NCBI RefSeq assembly: GCF_014201145.1
Contig: NZ_JACHDP010000001.1
Coordinates: 6,262,001-6,326,000, forward strand
Direction: 5' to 3'
Source: Micromonospora parathelypteridis
GTDB taxonomy: Bacteria; Actinomycetota; Actinomycetes; Mycobacteriales; Micromonosporaceae
Length of the DNA: 64,000 nucleotides
Each line of letters begins with the position of its first letter. Position 1 is the stretch's first letter. Position numbers and translations under genes: made by a program. The notes beneath the pieces were generated by a model that was not told the origin of the DNA, made no database searches, and worked only from the letters and a program-made list of their open reading frames with translations. This document shows positions 1-10,796 of the stretch, one piece after another.

Positions 1-585
1 CACGAAGGTGTCGGTGAAACCACGCAGCTCGTCCCAGCCGCCCTGGTAGTCCGGGCCGATCGCGTACACGGAGCCCTGCACGTTGTCGCGGACGTGCTGG
101 GCGATCGCCTCACCCGGCTCGTCGGAGAGGTACGAGGTGTGCCAGACCCGGGAGACGTCCTTGAGCTCGGGTCGGCCGTTGGAACCGACGAGTGGCACCT
201 TGGTCTCGTCGAGCAGGGGAGTGACTCCGGCGACCGAGCCACCACCGACGATGCCGGTGAGCGCGGACACCCGGTCCTGCTTGAGCAGTTTGGTCGCCGC
301 CGGGACCGCGGTCTGTGCGCCGTTGCCCTCGTCCGCGACGACGAGGTCGACCCGTCGACCGCCGAGTTTGCCGTCGTGGGTGTCCAGGTAGAGCTGGAAG
401 CCGTCGCGGATCTCCGTGCCGACGGCCTGGTACGTCCCGGACAGCGACGCGAGCAGGCCGATCTTTATCGAGCCGCTGGCGCTCGGGCCCGGCCCGTCAT
501 CGCCGCAGGCGGTGCCGACGGTCAGCACGACCGCGAGCAGCGTGGCGCCGAGGGCACGGCTGTGCCAGGGGGTGGTGTGAGGCAT
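1..585 (-). CDS. ABC transporter substrate-binding lipoprotein, type 1 periplasmic fold (partial)
   Basis: Only the first 195 codons are in the window; the gene runs off the left edge. The ATG at 583-585 has an AGGAGA-like site just upstream. An N-terminal hydrophobic stretch ends in a lipobox (VGTAC, Cys at about residue 27), so the mature protein should be a lipid-anchored extracytoplasmic receptor. The following sequence (KIGLLASLSGTYQAVG, later LTGIVGGGSVAGV) is typical of LivK/urea/branched-chain amino acid binding proteins. It lies downstream of the sensor kinase and roadblock gene on the same strand, 52 bp from the latter, which suggests co-transcription and a possible ligand-sensing partnership. 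The ligand cannot be told from sequence. Confidence 0.85.
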   Translation of the reverse strand, partial: MPHTTPWHSRALGATLLAVVLTVGTACGDDGPGPSASGSIKIGLLASLSGTYQAVGTEIRDGFQLYLDTHDGKLGGRRVDLVVADEGNGAQTAVPAATKLLKQDRVSALTGIVGGGSVAGVTPLLDETKVPLVGSNGRPELKDVSRVWHTSYLSDEPGEAIAQHVRDNVQGSVYAIGPDYQGGWDELRGFTDTFV

Positions 586-637
586 GTCTTCTTCTCCAGG
601 GAAAGGATGGGTCTCCGGCGTGGGGGCGCCGGGGCTG

Positions 638-1042
638 TCAACGGCTGCGGGCGAGTGCCGCTCGGGCCGCGGGTGTCAGGGCGTCCCCGATGCGGTTGGC
701 CAGCTCGGTCATCTCGTAGGAGACCTTGCCGACGTCGCACTCGGGTGCGGCGAGCACCAGCAGCGACGCGCCGTCGTTGAAGGCCATCGAGAACATGAAA
801 CCGCCCTCGAGTTGCGTGACGTTGGAGATCACCGCGCCGGCGTCGAAGAAGGCCGCCGCGCCGCGCAGCAGGCTGACAAGCCCGCTGCCCGTCGCGGCCA
901 ACTGGTCGGCCCGGTCCGGCGGCAGGTCACGGGTGGCGGCCACCATCAGGCCGTCGCTGGAGATGGCGATCGCATGGCTGACCTCGCTCGCGCGCGCGGC
1001 GAAGCTGTCCAGCAGCCAGCCGAGATCCTGTTGGTCGCTCAC
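638..1042 (-). CDS. Roadblock/LC7 domain protein
   Basis: A 134-residue protein of the bacterial roadblock/LC7 family (MglB-like regulators of small GTPases and of conservon-type signalling complexes). The whole length is one domain: DLGWLLDSFAARASEV at the N-terminus, then AIAISSDGLMVAA, then GGFMFSMAFNDGASLLVLA, as in conservon CvnB proteins. The GTG start at 1042 is preceded by GGAGAG; an upstream extension would overlap the kinase stop without adding domain. It starts 16 bp after the kinase gene ends, so the two are almost certainly one transcript. The usual downstream conservon partners (DUF742 protein and GTPase) are not seen; a solute-binding protein follows instead. Confidence 0.9.
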   Translation of the reverse strand: MSDQQDLGWLLDSFAARASEVSHAIAISSDGLMVAATRDLPPDRADQLAATGSGLVSLLRGAAAFFDAGAVISNVTQLEGGFMFSMAFNDGASLLVLAAPECDVGKVSYEMTELANRIGDALTPAARAALARSR

Positions 1043-1058
1043 GTGCTCTCCTGTCGCG

Positions 1059-3524
1059 TCATTTGTTGGCGAGGTTGATCGGGGTGCGCCGCCGGTTCGC
1101 CACACCCCGCGCGTACGCGGCCATCGCCGTCGCCACCTGGGCCGGGTCGCGGTACTCGGAGCGTTGCTGCTGCTCGGGCACGGTCACGCCGCCGGGCACG
1201 AGATGCCGTTGCGGTTGCCGTTTGGGCAGGCCGGCCCTGGTGGTCGTGGCGACCTCGGGGGCGGTGGCCTGGGCGGCCGTGCGCCAGGCGTCGTCCGCGG
1301 GGCTGGACCACTCCCCGCCGTCGTGGCCGTCGACGACATCCGTCTGGAACCAGTGGTTGACCTGTTCGAAGATGAGTAGCTCCTCAGTGGGCGCGTCACC
1401 CCGGTCCGGAGGTGGGGGAGCGGGTCGGAACACCGGCGCCGCAGGCAGGAGCCGCTCGGCCGGAGGGCGTCCGGCGGTGGGCTCGGGGCGTGGCTGGTAC
1501 GGCGGCGGAGGGCTGGCCGTACGCGCCGCCCGCCGCGACAGTCGGCCGGGTGCGAGCAGGAACTCCTCCGGTGGCATCGACCGGATGATCGCCGCGGGCA
1601 GTGTCGCCTCGGCGAGGGTGCCGCGGCGGGGACCGCGTCGCAGTTGGACGCTGGCGCCCAGCCGAGCCGCGAGCTGACCCACGACGACCAGCCCCATCGC
1701 CCGCACGGCGGCCACGTCGATGGCGGGTGGGCGGGCCAGCAGTTCGTTGAGCTGCTGCATCCGCTGCGGGGACAGCCCCACGCCCTCGTCGCTGATCTGC
1801 ACGATGACGCGGTCACCGAGGCTCCGGCCGCTCACCCACGTCTCGCTGTCCGGTGACGAGTACGTCGTCGCGTTGTCCATGAGTTCGGCGAGCAGGTGCA
1901 CGACCTCGTCGACGGTCTTGGCCGCCACGGCGACATCCCCGTCGATCATGCCGAGCCGGACCCGCGCGTAGTGCTCGATCTGGGACAGCGCCGCCTGGAG
2001 CACCTGTTGCAGCGGCACGTCGCGCTGGCGTACGCGACCGACGCCGACGCCGCCGAGCACCAGCAGGCTGGCGTTGATGCGGCCCATTCGGGTCGCCAGG
2101 TTGTCCAGCGTGTAGAGCTGGTGCAGCCGGTCGGGATCGGTCTCGTCCCGCTCGACCAGATCGACCTGGGCCAGGACGGCGTCGACGAGTCGCTGTTCGC
2201 GGCGGCTCAGGTGGATGAAGATGTCGGCGGTGTTGGCGCGCATGACGGCCTGCTCGGCGGCGGTCCGCACGGCGGCCTGGTGCACGGCGCTGAACGCCTG
2301 GCCCAGCTCACCGATCTCGTCGTCGCTGGACGGTTCGAGGGCGGCGGTGGACTGCTGGCGGGCCAGCTTGTGCGGGTCGACCGCGGCGCTGCCCGGCTGC
2401 TGGAGTTGGGCCACCACGGCGGGGAGCTGTTCGAACGCCACGGCGTTGGCCGCATCCCGCAGGCGACGCAGCCGCCGGGTGATCTGCCTGGCGACGGCCC
2501 AGGTCACCAGCGCGGTCAGTAGCAGTGCCAGCAGGACGCCGGCCGCCTCGGCCACGGCCCGGCGGCGCTGGTCGGCGTGCGCGGCCCGGACGTCGTCGAG
2601 AACCGCGACGTCGACCCGCGCTCGCAGCTCAGCCAGGCGGGTGGCGCGCGTCTGTGTGGTGGACACCCAGGCGGCGGTCTCCAGTTTCAGCGTCGACCCC
2701 GGCTGGGCCCGGGACACCTCGTCCTGCATCCGTTGCAGGGTGAGCGCCTCCTTGCCGGTGCCGGCCTGCTCCCACCAGATGCTCCAGTCGGGTGGAGCCA
2801 GCGCCAGGAACGACAGGCTCGACTCGGTGTAGCTGGTCCGGGCGGCGGTGATGTCCTGCTGCATGGCCGGGGTCAGCTCGCCGCCCGCGACCGCGCGCAG
2901 CACGGCAACCTGCTGCTGTCCGATCGCCTCCGCCGTCTTCGACAGCGCCGCCGAGGCCCGGATTCCGTCGGCGAGTTGGGCGTCCACCACGCCGTGGGAG
3001 ACGTTCTCCCGGAAGTTGATCAGGTCGGCGATCGCGATGCGGTAACTGAAGGTCATCGCCGACACCGAGGCGTGCGCTGCCGTGCGTACCTGGGTGCGCA
3101 GCGGGGCCAGGCCGCCCAGCGCCTCGTCGATGCGGCGCAGCAGGGCCTGGTTGGCGTCGGTGTCGGCGGGCAGCAGATCCCGCTGCTGGCGGTAGCGGGC
3201 CGCAGCCTCGTCGGTGGCGGCCATTTCCGTGCCGAAGGCGTCCTGCTGCTGCGCTGCGGGATAGGTGAGCAGGTCGGCTGCCGCGATGCGCTCGCGCTGC
3301 AGGCGGTAGGCCAGGTGACCCGCCTCGGCGCCGACGCGTGCCAGGACTTCCAGGTCGCTGGCGCGGGCTGTCTGGCGCGCGCTCTCAGTCAGCGCGAGGC
3401 CGGCGAAGCCGATCACGGCGACGAGCGGCGCCGCGACGATGAGGCGCATCCGACCGGCAATCTTCCAACCGCGTCGTCGGGTCGGGTAGGGTCGGGCCGC
3501 GTGGGACCTCGTGCTCGACGCCAA
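1059..3524 (-). CDS. NIT-domain sensor histidine kinase-like protein of conservon type
   Basis: An 821-residue membrane protein. Order seen: a transmembrane helix at about 27-47, an extracellular helical nitrate/nitrite-sensing-like (NIT) region to about 310, a second membrane helix at about 322-342, a HAMP-like linker, a dimerization region, a HATPase domain with N-box [10 protein letters not shown] and G-box DEGVGLS, then a proline-rich disordered tail from about 650. The start is a TTG at 3522-3524 with GGGAG seven bases upstream; an internal ATG at residue 26 would cut into the lead to the first helix. Oddity: at the site where this family carries LDHLATR, the sequence reads LDNLATR (Asn475), so the likely phospho-acceptor histidine is missing. 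It heads the operon with the roadblock protein and the binding lipoprotein. Confidence 0.88.
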   Translation of the reverse strand: MASSTRSHAARPYPTRRRGWKIAGRMRLIVAAPLVAVIGFAGLALTESARQTARASDLEVLARVGAEAGHLAYRLQRERIAAADLLTYPAAQQQDAFGTEMAATDEAAARYRQQRDLLPADTDANQALLRRIDEALGGLAPLRTQVRTAAHASVSAMTFSYRIAIADLINFRENVSHGVVDAQLADGIRASAALSKTAEAIGQQQVAVLRAVAGGELTPAMQQDITAARTSYTESSLSFLALAPPDWSIWWEQAGTGKEALTLQRMQDEVSRAQPGSTLKLETAAWVSTTQTRATRLAELRARVDVAVLDDVRAAHADQRRRAVAEAAGVLLALLLTALVTWAVARQITRRLRRLRDAANAVAFEQLPAVVAQLQQPGSAAVDPHKLARQQSTAALEPSSDDEIGELGQAFSAVHQAAVRTAAEQAVMRANTADIFIHLSRREQRLVDAVLAQVDLVERDETDPDRLHQLYTLDNLATRMGRINASLLVLGGVGVGRVRQRDVPLQQVLQAALSQIEHYARVRLGMIDGDVAVAAKTVDEVVHLLAELMDNATTYSSPDSETWVSGRSLGDRVIVQISDEGVGLSPQRMQQLNELLARPPAIDVAAVRAMGLVVVGQLAARLGASVQLRRGPRRGTLAEATLPAAIIRSMPPEEFLLAPGRLSRRAARTASPPPPYQPRPEPTAGRPPAERLLPAAPVFRPAPPPPDRGDAPTEELLIFEQVNHWFQTDVVDGHDGGEWSSPADDAWRTAAQATAPEVATTTRAGLPKRQPQRHLVPGGVTVPEQQQRSEYRDPAQVATAMAAYARGVANRRRTPINLANK

Positions 3525-3702
3525 GATTGACTCCCGCGACTCGTCGATGACGGTCTATTCGCACATTGCCAAATGCAAGTCCCATTCGGCCGGAAGCCGC
3601 GCTCATAGGCCAGACCTGACCGTGGTACAAACTGCCCGTACCAGCATCTGTACCCAGAGTCAGCAGCCGGTGACGCCGCAGGGGCGGCCCGAGTCGGCGA
3701 GG

Positions 3703-4170
3703 TTAGCGCTGGTCGTCGAGGGGTCTGGCCGGCCGCTCCGGGTCCTCCGGATCGGATTGGCCGTTGAGCACCTGGCCGATCAGCTCGCGCAGCTCATCGA
3801 TCGCGTCCACGACGGCGGCCGGGTCACGCGCGTCGCGCCGACCCCGCTGATGCGGTGGCGCAATCCGAGCCGGGTCCGGCGCGCGGGGGCCTCGGCGACC
3901 GTCGGCGGCCAACTGCTCGGCCGCGACCTGCGGCCACAGCGCCGCCAGCCGGCCGCCGGTGCGAAGCGCGTCGTCGCACCGCAACGCGAACTCGTGACTG
4001 CCGAATCGGCGGCCCGACTCGACCGCCGCGACCGTCTCCCGGCTGAACCGCACCAGATCCGCCAGGGCCCGCTGGGTCAGACCCCGGCGGACGCGGCAAT
4101 TGCGTAGTTCCCAACGGAAGCGCTGACTGGCCGCAGAGTGAGCAGAGCTCGACGGGGACGTGTGCTCCAT
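3703..4170 (-). CDS. XRE-family helix-turn-helix regulator
   Basis: A 155-residue DNA-binding protein. The HTH lies at about 22-75 (RRGLTQRALADLVRFSRETVAAVESG), followed by LRCDDALRTGGRLAALWP, the pattern of the many actinomycete Scr1-type XRE proteins. It is shorter than those proteins and lacks their C-terminal DUF5753 ligand domain; the C-terminal half is charged and probably flexible. The ATG at 4168-4170 follows AAGGTGAG; a longer in-frame reading has no homology-like content. No DUF397 partner gene sits next to it. Its target is unknown; the P450 gene upstream on the same strand is 258 bp away. Confidence 0.75.
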   Translation of the reverse strand: MEHTSPSSSAHSAASQRFRWELRNCRVRRGLTQRALADLVRFSRETVAAVESGRRFGSHEFALRCDDALRTGGRLAALWPQVAAEQLAADGRRGPRAPDPARIAPPHQRGRRDARDPAAVVDAIDELRELIGQVLNGQSDPEDPERPARPLDDQR

Positions 4171-4428
4171 GCGCTCACCTTCGTGGCAACGGAAGTCAGC
4201 AGCGGACCGCAGATCGAAAGCGGCCGATGCGCGTGACATTCGTAGAGGGCAATTCTTAACCCAGGATGCGTTGGGTGTGAAGACGTTCATCGACATGGAT
4301 TGCCCGGCAAAGCGTGGAAGGCGCGTGCCGGGCGTGGTGCGGGCACCGCGTCGCGGCGCGTTCGGGGCAGGCCGCGTTGCCCCGCCCACCCGAGGATCGC
4401 GTGCAGGCCGGCCCCGCGTGATGGGCGC

Positions 4429-5727
4429 TCACTGGCGGGCGACGTGCGCCTCGGCAGTCGCCACCTCTCGTGCCGGCGGGACCACGACGGGCGCCGTGAT
4501 ATCGATTATCGCCTTCAGCGTGTGGTGCGCGCGGAACGCAACATTGGGTTTGAAGAAACGATGTTGCTCGGGCGTCAGCCGTAGGCCGGGAATGGCCGCG
4601 GCCAGTCGGGTGAGGGCAACCCCGGCCTCAAGCCGCGCCAATCCCGCCCCAATGCAGAAATGTGGGCCGTGGCCGAACGACAGGTGATCCGCCGCGTCGG
4701 ACCGGTGCGGGTCGAACCGGTCCGGGTGGGCGAAGACCGCGGGGTCCCGGTTGGCCGCTCCAATCAACAGCAGGCAGCGCGCCCCTGCCGGAATGGTGGT
4801 CCCGCCCAGGGTGACGTCTCGGAGGGTCACCCGGAGCCAGCCGTCGATGGCGGGCGCGAAGCGGAGCGTCTCGGCAACGAACGCGGAAACGCTCCCCGGG
4901 TCCGCGGCGATCGCCGACCATCGCTGAGGGCTGGAAAGCGCCTGGTCGAGGGCGTGAGCGAGCAGCCCGGCGGTGGTCTCGTGGCCGGCGACCAGGAGAT
5001 TGAAGGCCAGGCTCGCCACCTCGGGCACCGTCAGCACCGCGTCATCGTCGTCGCGGTAGGCCAGAGCGCGACTGATGAAGTCGTCGCCGCGCGGACCACT
5101 CTCCACCCGCTGCCGGACAAGCTCCTCGCAGTAGTGCCAGAACTCCAGCAGACCCTGCGCCAGACGCACCTGCTCGGCCGGGTCCGGCTGCCCCCAGATG
5201 AGCGCGATCTGACCGTCCGCCCAGCTCCGGATCCGTCCGATGTCGGTGTCGGGCACCCCGAGGATGTCGAGGACCACCAGCAGGGGCAGCTCGGTGGCGA
5301 ACTCCGGGATCAGGTCGACCTGGTCGCCCTGCCGTGCGACGAGTCGGGACACCAACTGGTCGACCCGGCGCCGGACGATCGCGCCGTACTCGGCCTCGAC
5401 CCGGTCGGCGGTGTTCGCGAAGGTCGCCCGGAGGGCTCGGCGGGTGCGCGGGTGCACCGGTGGATCCGCGGCGGCTGTCGTGGGTGGCGCGTCGATCTGC
5501 ATGATGACGCTCATCGCCTCGGGGCACACCTCGTAGACCGGAACGAGGGTGAGGGCGTTGGCGAACGTCGAGGCGTCGGCGAGGGCGCGCCGGACGTGTG
5601 CGTGTCTGCTGATCAACCACAGGTCCAGATCCTCGGCGTAGTGCACCCCTTCGGGGTTGTCGAGAATATGCCGCCACATGCTCGCCGGATCGGTGAGATA
5701 GGCCCCGGTGAACGGATTCAACCGCAT
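4429..5727 (-). CDS. Cytochrome P450
   Basis: A 432-residue soluble bacterial P450 (haem-thiolate monooxygenase). Visible landmarks are the I-helix AGHETT at 247-252, the K-helix ETLR at 286-289, the PERF-like region FAHPDRFDP at 332-340 and the haem loop FGHGPHFCIGAGLARLE with Cys358. Length is normal for the class. The ATG at 5725-5727 is preceded by a strong GGAGG. It needs separate redox partners; no ferredoxin or reductase gene is adjacent, so these must be supplied from elsewhere. No biosynthetic cluster surrounds it, so the substrate is not predictable. Confidence 0.93.
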   Translation of the reverse strand: MRLNPFTGAYLTDPASMWRHILDNPEGVHYAEDLDLWLISRHAHVRRALADASTFANALTLVPVYEVCPEAMSVIMQIDAPPTTAAADPPVHPRTRRALRATFANTADRVEAEYGAIVRRRVDQLVSRLVARQGDQVDLIPEFATELPLLVVLDILGVPDTDIGRIRSWADGQIALIWGQPDPAEQVRLAQGLLEFWHYCEELVRQRVESGPRGDDFISRALAYRDDDDAVLTVPEVASLAFNLLVAGHETTAGLLAHALDQALSSPQRWSAIAADPGSVSAFVAETLRFAPAIDGWLRVTLRDVTLGGTTIPAGARCLLLIGAANRDPAVFAHPDRFDPHRSDAADHLSFGHGPHFCIGAGLARLEAGVALTRLAAAIPGLRLTPEQHRFFKPNVAFRAHHTLKAIIDITAPVVVPPAREVATAEAHVARQ

Positions 5728-6232
5728 GGAACGCCTCCTGATGCACGCGGCGCGAAACCGGCAGCGCCCCCATTAAACGATCCACGTCAGTCGGGCCGAT
5801 AATGGCGCTCATCTGCCACTTGGGCTTTACGGTGCGCCGACTGGCTGCACAAGTCAAGATAGGTTGGTGTCTATTTGCTGTCCTACATTTTTGCGGAATG
5901 CAGTGGACGGGTGAACCTGGCCAGATGCAAGTTGCCGCCCGGTCCTTGCCGTCAGCCGGCCCAGCCGGGAAGGCCATCCAAGCGCCACATCCGGTGCGCG
6001 TCACCTGATCGACTCCGTTTCACCGAGTTCACGGTGTCGCGGTGACGGAGGTGCCCCGATGTCAGCGATAACCCGACGATCAGGGGCGGCTGGGCCGAAC
6101 AACCGACCATCACGGACGGTCGCAACAACTCACCACTTTTCCTCATGACCGGAGAAACGATCTCCGGGACGGCGGGTAACGCCGGCTGCCGCTGAGGGCA
6201 GGAGCCGCCCGCGCGACAACCCCCAGGCGCCG
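5728..6232. other. Long intergenic region, no convincing gene
   Basis: About 500 bp upstream of the P450 gene and downstream of the GH2 gene. It contains a locally AT-richer stretch around 5860-5895 that could hold the P450 promoter. Short open frames (5802-6008 plus, 5952-6146 minus) have no ribosome-binding site, no family resemblance and no actinomycete third-position GC bias. I recognise no RNA gene. Confidence 0.5.
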
Positions 6233-6266
6233 CGCGGGGGTTCCGGTCCAGGCCGGAACCCCCGCG
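6233..6266 (-). terminator. Hairpin terminator after the GH2 gene
   Basis: A perfect 14-bp inverted repeat (6233-6246 against 6253-6266) with a 6-nt loop lies 34 bp past the stop codon. It has no U-run, as is common for actinomycete terminators. Confidence 0.8.
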
Positions 6267-6300
6267 TCGTCCTACCGGGACGACCCTGCCACCCGAGGGG

Positions 6301-8655
6301 TCAGGGCGCCCACGGTGCGGCGACGTTCCAGGTGCTGTCGGCGGCCCACAACGTCGGCGTGTTGTACCCGTCGCCGCCGGTGCCGTTGCTGAGCCAGACC
6401 TCCGAGTTGTAGTGCCTCAGGTACTTACCCCGGAAGTTGTACGACTCCAGCGACACGCCCGCGCCGGTCAGCCCGACACGTGCGCACCAGGTGGCGTCGG
6501 CACGCATGAGCGCCGAGCCGTCGTCCGGCGAGTTGCGGACCCGGGAGTTCTGGTGGCGTAGGTACTGCCCGGGAAAGTTGACCGACTCGAACGAGTAGCA
6601 GCCGGAGGCGGCCAGGCCGGCCCGGATGGTGTACGTGGCGTCGGCTTTGAGCAGGCTGGAACTGGCGGCGTCGACCACCTCCGTGAAGGCCAGGCTGTCC
6701 TGATGGCGCAGGTACCGGTTCGTGTAGCCGGGCGTGGTCACCTGCAGGGATCGTCGGGTGTTGACCGGCAGGGCGACGGGCGCCGCGCTGCCGATGCTCT
6801 TCGAGGCGTTGATGAGGGCGGTGTTGGCGGCGCGTACCCGCGCCTGATCCATCTTGACCACCTGCCGGTCGTAGGTGAGAAAGCCGTTCAGCTCACCCTC
6901 CAGGTCGGTGATCTCGGTGTAGACCGAGGCGCTGAGTCCCTTGCCGAGCATCAGGTTCTGGCTGCCCTGCACCAGCCCCACGTAGCGGTCCGTGAGCGCC
7001 GTCGCGCTGGCCTGCCATTCGTAGGCGAAGAACTGGCCGTTCGGGCTGTGCTCATGACCCGGGGTGTGCAGGCCCAGGCCGCCGAACTCGCCGAGCACCG
7101 CGATCCGGCTGCTCGACGGTACGGGGGAGTCCGGCCCGAGGTAGACGTGCCAGTCGTCGATGTCACCGTTGCCGGGATTGCCGAGGGACTGGCAACAGTT
7201 GTGGCCGCTGTGTGGGTTGACCAGACGGGTCGGGTCCTGGTTCTTGATGTTCTGCGCGACCCTGCGGGTGTCGGCCAGGGCGCGCTCACCCCAACCCTCG
7301 TTGTAGGGGGTGTACGCGACGACCGCGGGGGAACTGCGGTGCTCGTCGACGATCTCGCGTGCCTCGGTCTCGAACTGCGCCTGCTGGGCGTCCGTCGGGT
7401 TGATGTCCTGCGCGGTCAGCGACGGGATGTCCTGCCAGACAAGTAGGCCGAGTCGATCCGCGTGGTAGAACCAGCGCTGCGGTTCGACCTTGATGTGCTT
7501 GCGCACCATGTTGAAGCCCAGGTCCTTGTGCTTCTGCAGGTCGTAGGCGAGGGCGGCGTCGGTCGGCGCGGTGTACAGCCCGTCCGGCCAGTAGCCCTGG
7601 TCGAGGGTGCCGACCTGGAACACGAACTGCCCGTTGAGCTTGGGGCGCAGCACCCCGTTCACCAGGCCGGTGGTGATCTCACGCATTCCGAAGTAGTGCG
7701 TGGTCCGGTCGACGGTGGCACCCCCGGCGTTGCGGAGGGTCACCCGCAGGTTGTACAGGAACGGATCGTCGGGTGACCAGCGGCGGGCGTTGGGGACGGG
7801 CAGGCTGAAGTCGGTGAAACCGCCGGTGGCCGAGCTGACGATGGTTGCTCCGTTCAGCGCCTCGGCGAGCACGCTGTGGCCGCTCACGTCCCCGCGGGTG
7901 AAGACCCGCACCCGCAGGGTGTTGTTGCTCAGGTTCGGGTAGACGTCGACGCTGCTGATGGAGGCCGTGGGAACCGGCTCCATCCACACCGTCTGCCAGA
8001 TGCCCGAGCTGGGGGTGTAGAAGATTCCGCCGGGTTGCTTGGTCTGCTTGCCGATGGCAGGCAGGCTGCCGTTCTGCCGGCTGTCGGTGGGGTCCCAGAC
8101 CTTCACCACGATCTCGTTGACGCCGGCGGTGAGTTGCGGGGTCACGTCGAAGGTGAAGGCGTCGTAGCCACCGGTGTGCGCGCCGACCCGGACGCCGTTG
8201 ACCCAGACGGTGCTCTGCCAGTCGACGGCGCCGAAGTGCAGCAGGGTCCGCCGACCCGCCCAGTTCGGCGGGACGGTGACGGTACGCCGGTAGAACAGGT
8301 AGTTGCGGTTGTCGTTGGCGGCCCGTTGGATGCCGGACAGTGCGCTCTCCACCGGGAACGGCACGTTGACCCGCTCGGGCAGGTCGGTGCCGAACTGCGG
8401 TGCGTCGTCGCTGACCGACTGGCGGAGCTGCCACTCGCCGTTGAGATTGAGCCAGTCCGGCCGGGTCATCTGCGGCCTCGGATACTCCGGCAGTGGTGTG
8501 CCGAGCAGCGCCTGACTGGTCCACGGGGTGGTCAGTGGCGGCGTCTTGGGCGGGGCCGCCTGTGCCGGTGCGCTGGGTGCGGCGAACAGGCTGGCGACCA
8601 GGGTGAGGATGAGCAGCAGGGGCAGGGCGGGGCGGATGCGGACCTGTCGTGTCAT
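6301..8655 (-). CDS. Secreted glycoside hydrolase family 2 enzyme with C-terminal AbfB domain
   Basis: A 784-residue exported enzyme. A Sec signal peptide occupies about 1-33 (cleavage near AQA-A). The GH2 sugar-binding jelly roll follows (NLNGEWQLRQS to WDPTDSRQNG), then an immunoglobulin-like domain and a TIM barrel with the acid/base Glu453 in YNEGWGE and the probable nucleophile Glu523 in VLGEFGG. Residues from about 635 form repeated YLRHQ/YLRHYN units of an AbfB (CBM42-type, arabinofuranose-binding) domain. The GH2 family covers beta-galactosidase, glucuronidase and mannosidase activities; the AbfB module points to arabinose-decorated plant polysaccharide as target. The ATG at 8653-8655 has CGGAGA upstream; the longer frame would bury the signal peptide. 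A LacI-like site lies in the promoter region and a strong terminator follows. Confidence 0.9.
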   Translation of the reverse strand: MTRQVRIRPALPLLLILTLVASLFAAPSAPAQAAPPKTPPLTTPWTSQALLGTPLPEYPRPQMTRPDWLNLNGEWQLRQSVSDDAPQFGTDLPERVNVPFPVESALSGIQRAANDNRNYLFYRRTVTVPPNWAGRRTLLHFGAVDWQSTVWVNGVRVGAHTGGYDAFTFDVTPQLTAGVNEIVVKVWDPTDSRQNGSLPAIGKQTKQPGGIFYTPSSGIWQTVWMEPVPTASISSVDVYPNLSNNTLRVRVFTRGDVSGHSVLAEALNGATIVSSATGGFTDFSLPVPNARRWSPDDPFLYNLRVTLRNAGGATVDRTTHYFGMREITTGLVNGVLRPKLNGQFVFQVGTLDQGYWPDGLYTAPTDAALAYDLQKHKDLGFNMVRKHIKVEPQRWFYHADRLGLLVWQDIPSLTAQDINPTDAQQAQFETEAREIVDEHRSSPAVVAYTPYNEGWGERALADTRRVAQNIKNQDPTRLVNPHSGHNCCQSLGNPGNGDIDDWHVYLGPDSPVPSSSRIAVLGEFGGLGLHTPGHEHSPNGQFFAYEWQASATALTDRYVGLVQGSQNLMLGKGLSASVYTEITDLEGELNGFLTYDRQVVKMDQARVRAANTALINASKSIGSAAPVALPVNTRRSLQVTTPGYTNRYLRHQDSLAFTEVVDAASSSLLKADATYTIRAGLAASGCYSFESVNFPGQYLRHQNSRVRNSPDDGSALMRADATWCARVGLTGAGVSLESYNFRGKYLRHYNSEVWLSNGTGGDGYNTPTLWAADSTWNVAAPWAP

Positions 8656-8816
8656 GCCGTCTCCGGGGGACGAGTCGCCGCGGGCGGTGCAGCCGGGCCC
8701 GAAGCGCGTTGGCGGTGGGCATCGGGTGGTCAGGTGACGAGGGGTGGGCGTCATCGGCGGATGTCGGTGGGATCTCGCGCGCCAACAGTGGCGGACGTAT
8801 AGACACCCATCACCAG

Positions 8817-8832
8817 ATGTACAACGTTATAG
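8817..8832. promoter_or_regulatory. Possible LacI-family operator between the GH2 and trypsin genes
   Basis: The sequence TGTACAACGTTATAG is an imperfect palindrome centred on AACGTT. LacI-type operators of actinomycete glycosidase genes often have an ACAACGTTGT-like core. It lies about 165 bp upstream of the GH2 start and also upstream of the divergent trypsin gene. No cognate regulator gene is in the window. Confidence 0.35.
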
Positions 8833-8931
8833 AGCCGCGCCGGACATCCTGTCAACCGTTCGAGATCCATAGCGCCGGTGGTACGACCCAGAGAGGATGA
8901 CCCGCAACATCCACGGCTCTCAATATGATGA

Positions 8932-9783
<852 letters not shown>

Positions 9784-9796
9784 CCGTACGACCACT

Positions 9797-9830
9797 CGGG
9801 CGGCCCGGACGACGATGTCCGGGCCGCCCG
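9797..9830 (+). terminator. Hairpin terminator after the trypsin gene
   Basis: A perfect 14-bp stem (9797-9810 / 9817-9830) with a 6-nt loop, 13 bp after the stop codon, GC-rich and without a U-run. Confidence 0.82.
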
Positions 9831-9926
9831 CTCGTGCCGCCACCGACGGGTGAGCGTCGAGTGGGCCACCCGACAGATTCGGCGGGCCGTGTGTGCCGCG
9901 TCTGCCGCAACGGCCATGATGAGCCG

Positions 9927-10778
9927 GTGAAGATCCTGTCCATCCAGTCGTCGGTCGCCTACGGTCACGTTGGCAACTCGGCGGCAGCCTTCCCCCTGCA
10001 GCGGCTCGGCCACGAGGTCTGGCCGGTGCTCACGGTGCACTTCTCCAACCACACCGGGTACGGCGCGTGGCGTGGGCCGATGCTGGCGGCGACCGACGTG
10101 GCCGAGGTGATCGAAGGCATCGCCGACCGTGGGGTCCTCGGCAGCGCCGACGCGGTGCTCTCCGGCTACCAGGGCGACCCGGCCATGGGTGCGGTGATCC
10201 TCGACGCGGTGGAGAAGGTCAAGGCGACCAACCCGGCCGCGGTGTACTGCTGCGACCCCGTGATGGGCGACACCGGTCGCGGAATGTTCGTCCGGCCGGG
10301 CATCCCGGAGTACCTGCGGGACACCGTCGTGCCGCGCGCGGACATCATCACGCCGAACCACTTCGAGCTCGACTTCCTCGCCGGCCGTACGACGAACTCG
10401 CTGGCCGAGGTGCTCGACGCGGTCGACGTCGTGCGCGCGACCGGGCCGCGGCACGTCCTGGTGACCAGCGTGCTGCACGGCGACCTGCCGCCGGAGTCGC
10501 TGGAGGTGGTGGCCGTCTCGGACGAGGGCGCGTGGGCGGTGACCACCCCGCTGCTGCCGATCAACCCGAACGGCGGGGGCGACGTCACCGCTGCGTTGTA
10601 CCTCGCGCACCTGTGGACGACCGGCTCACCCGCGACGGCGCTGGAACGCACCATCGCCTCGGTCTTCGCCGTCCTCGAGGCGACCCTCGCGGCCGGCACC
10701 CGGGAGATCCAGCTGATCGCGGCACAGGACGTGATCGCCGACCCGCCGGCCCGGTTCACCGCCCGCCGGCTTCGCTGA
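9927..10778 (+). CDS. pdxY: Pyridoxal kinase
   Basis: A 283-residue ribokinase-fold kinase that phosphorylates pyridoxal in the vitamin B6 salvage route. The N-terminus KILSIQSSVAYGHVGNSAA is the PdxY/PdxK signature. The middle holds YCCDPVMGD and TPNHFELDFL, and the C-terminal anion-hole/base motif reads NGGGDVTAAL. Length matches E. coli PdxY. The start is the GTG at 9927; the ribosome-binding site is weak (GATGAG). The gene stands alone between two hairpin terminators, so it appears monocistronic. Confidence in the family is high; the PdxK/PdxY distinction rests on overall similarity only. Confidence 0.9.
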   Translation: MKILSIQSSVAYGHVGNSAAAFPLQRLGHEVWPVLTVHFSNHTGYGAWRGPMLAATDVAEVIEGIADRGVLGSADAVLSGYQGDPAMGAVILDAVEKVKATNPAAVYCCDPVMGDTGRGMFVRPGIPEYLRDTVVPRADIITPNHFELDFLAGRTTNSLAEVLDAVDVVRATGPRHVLVTSVLHGDLPPESLEVVAVSDEGAWAVTTPLLPINPNGGGDVTAALYLAHLWTTGSPATALERTIASVFAVLEATLAAGTREIQLIAAQDVIADPPARFTARRLR

Positions 10779-10796
10779 CCGCGGGTCGAAGCCACG

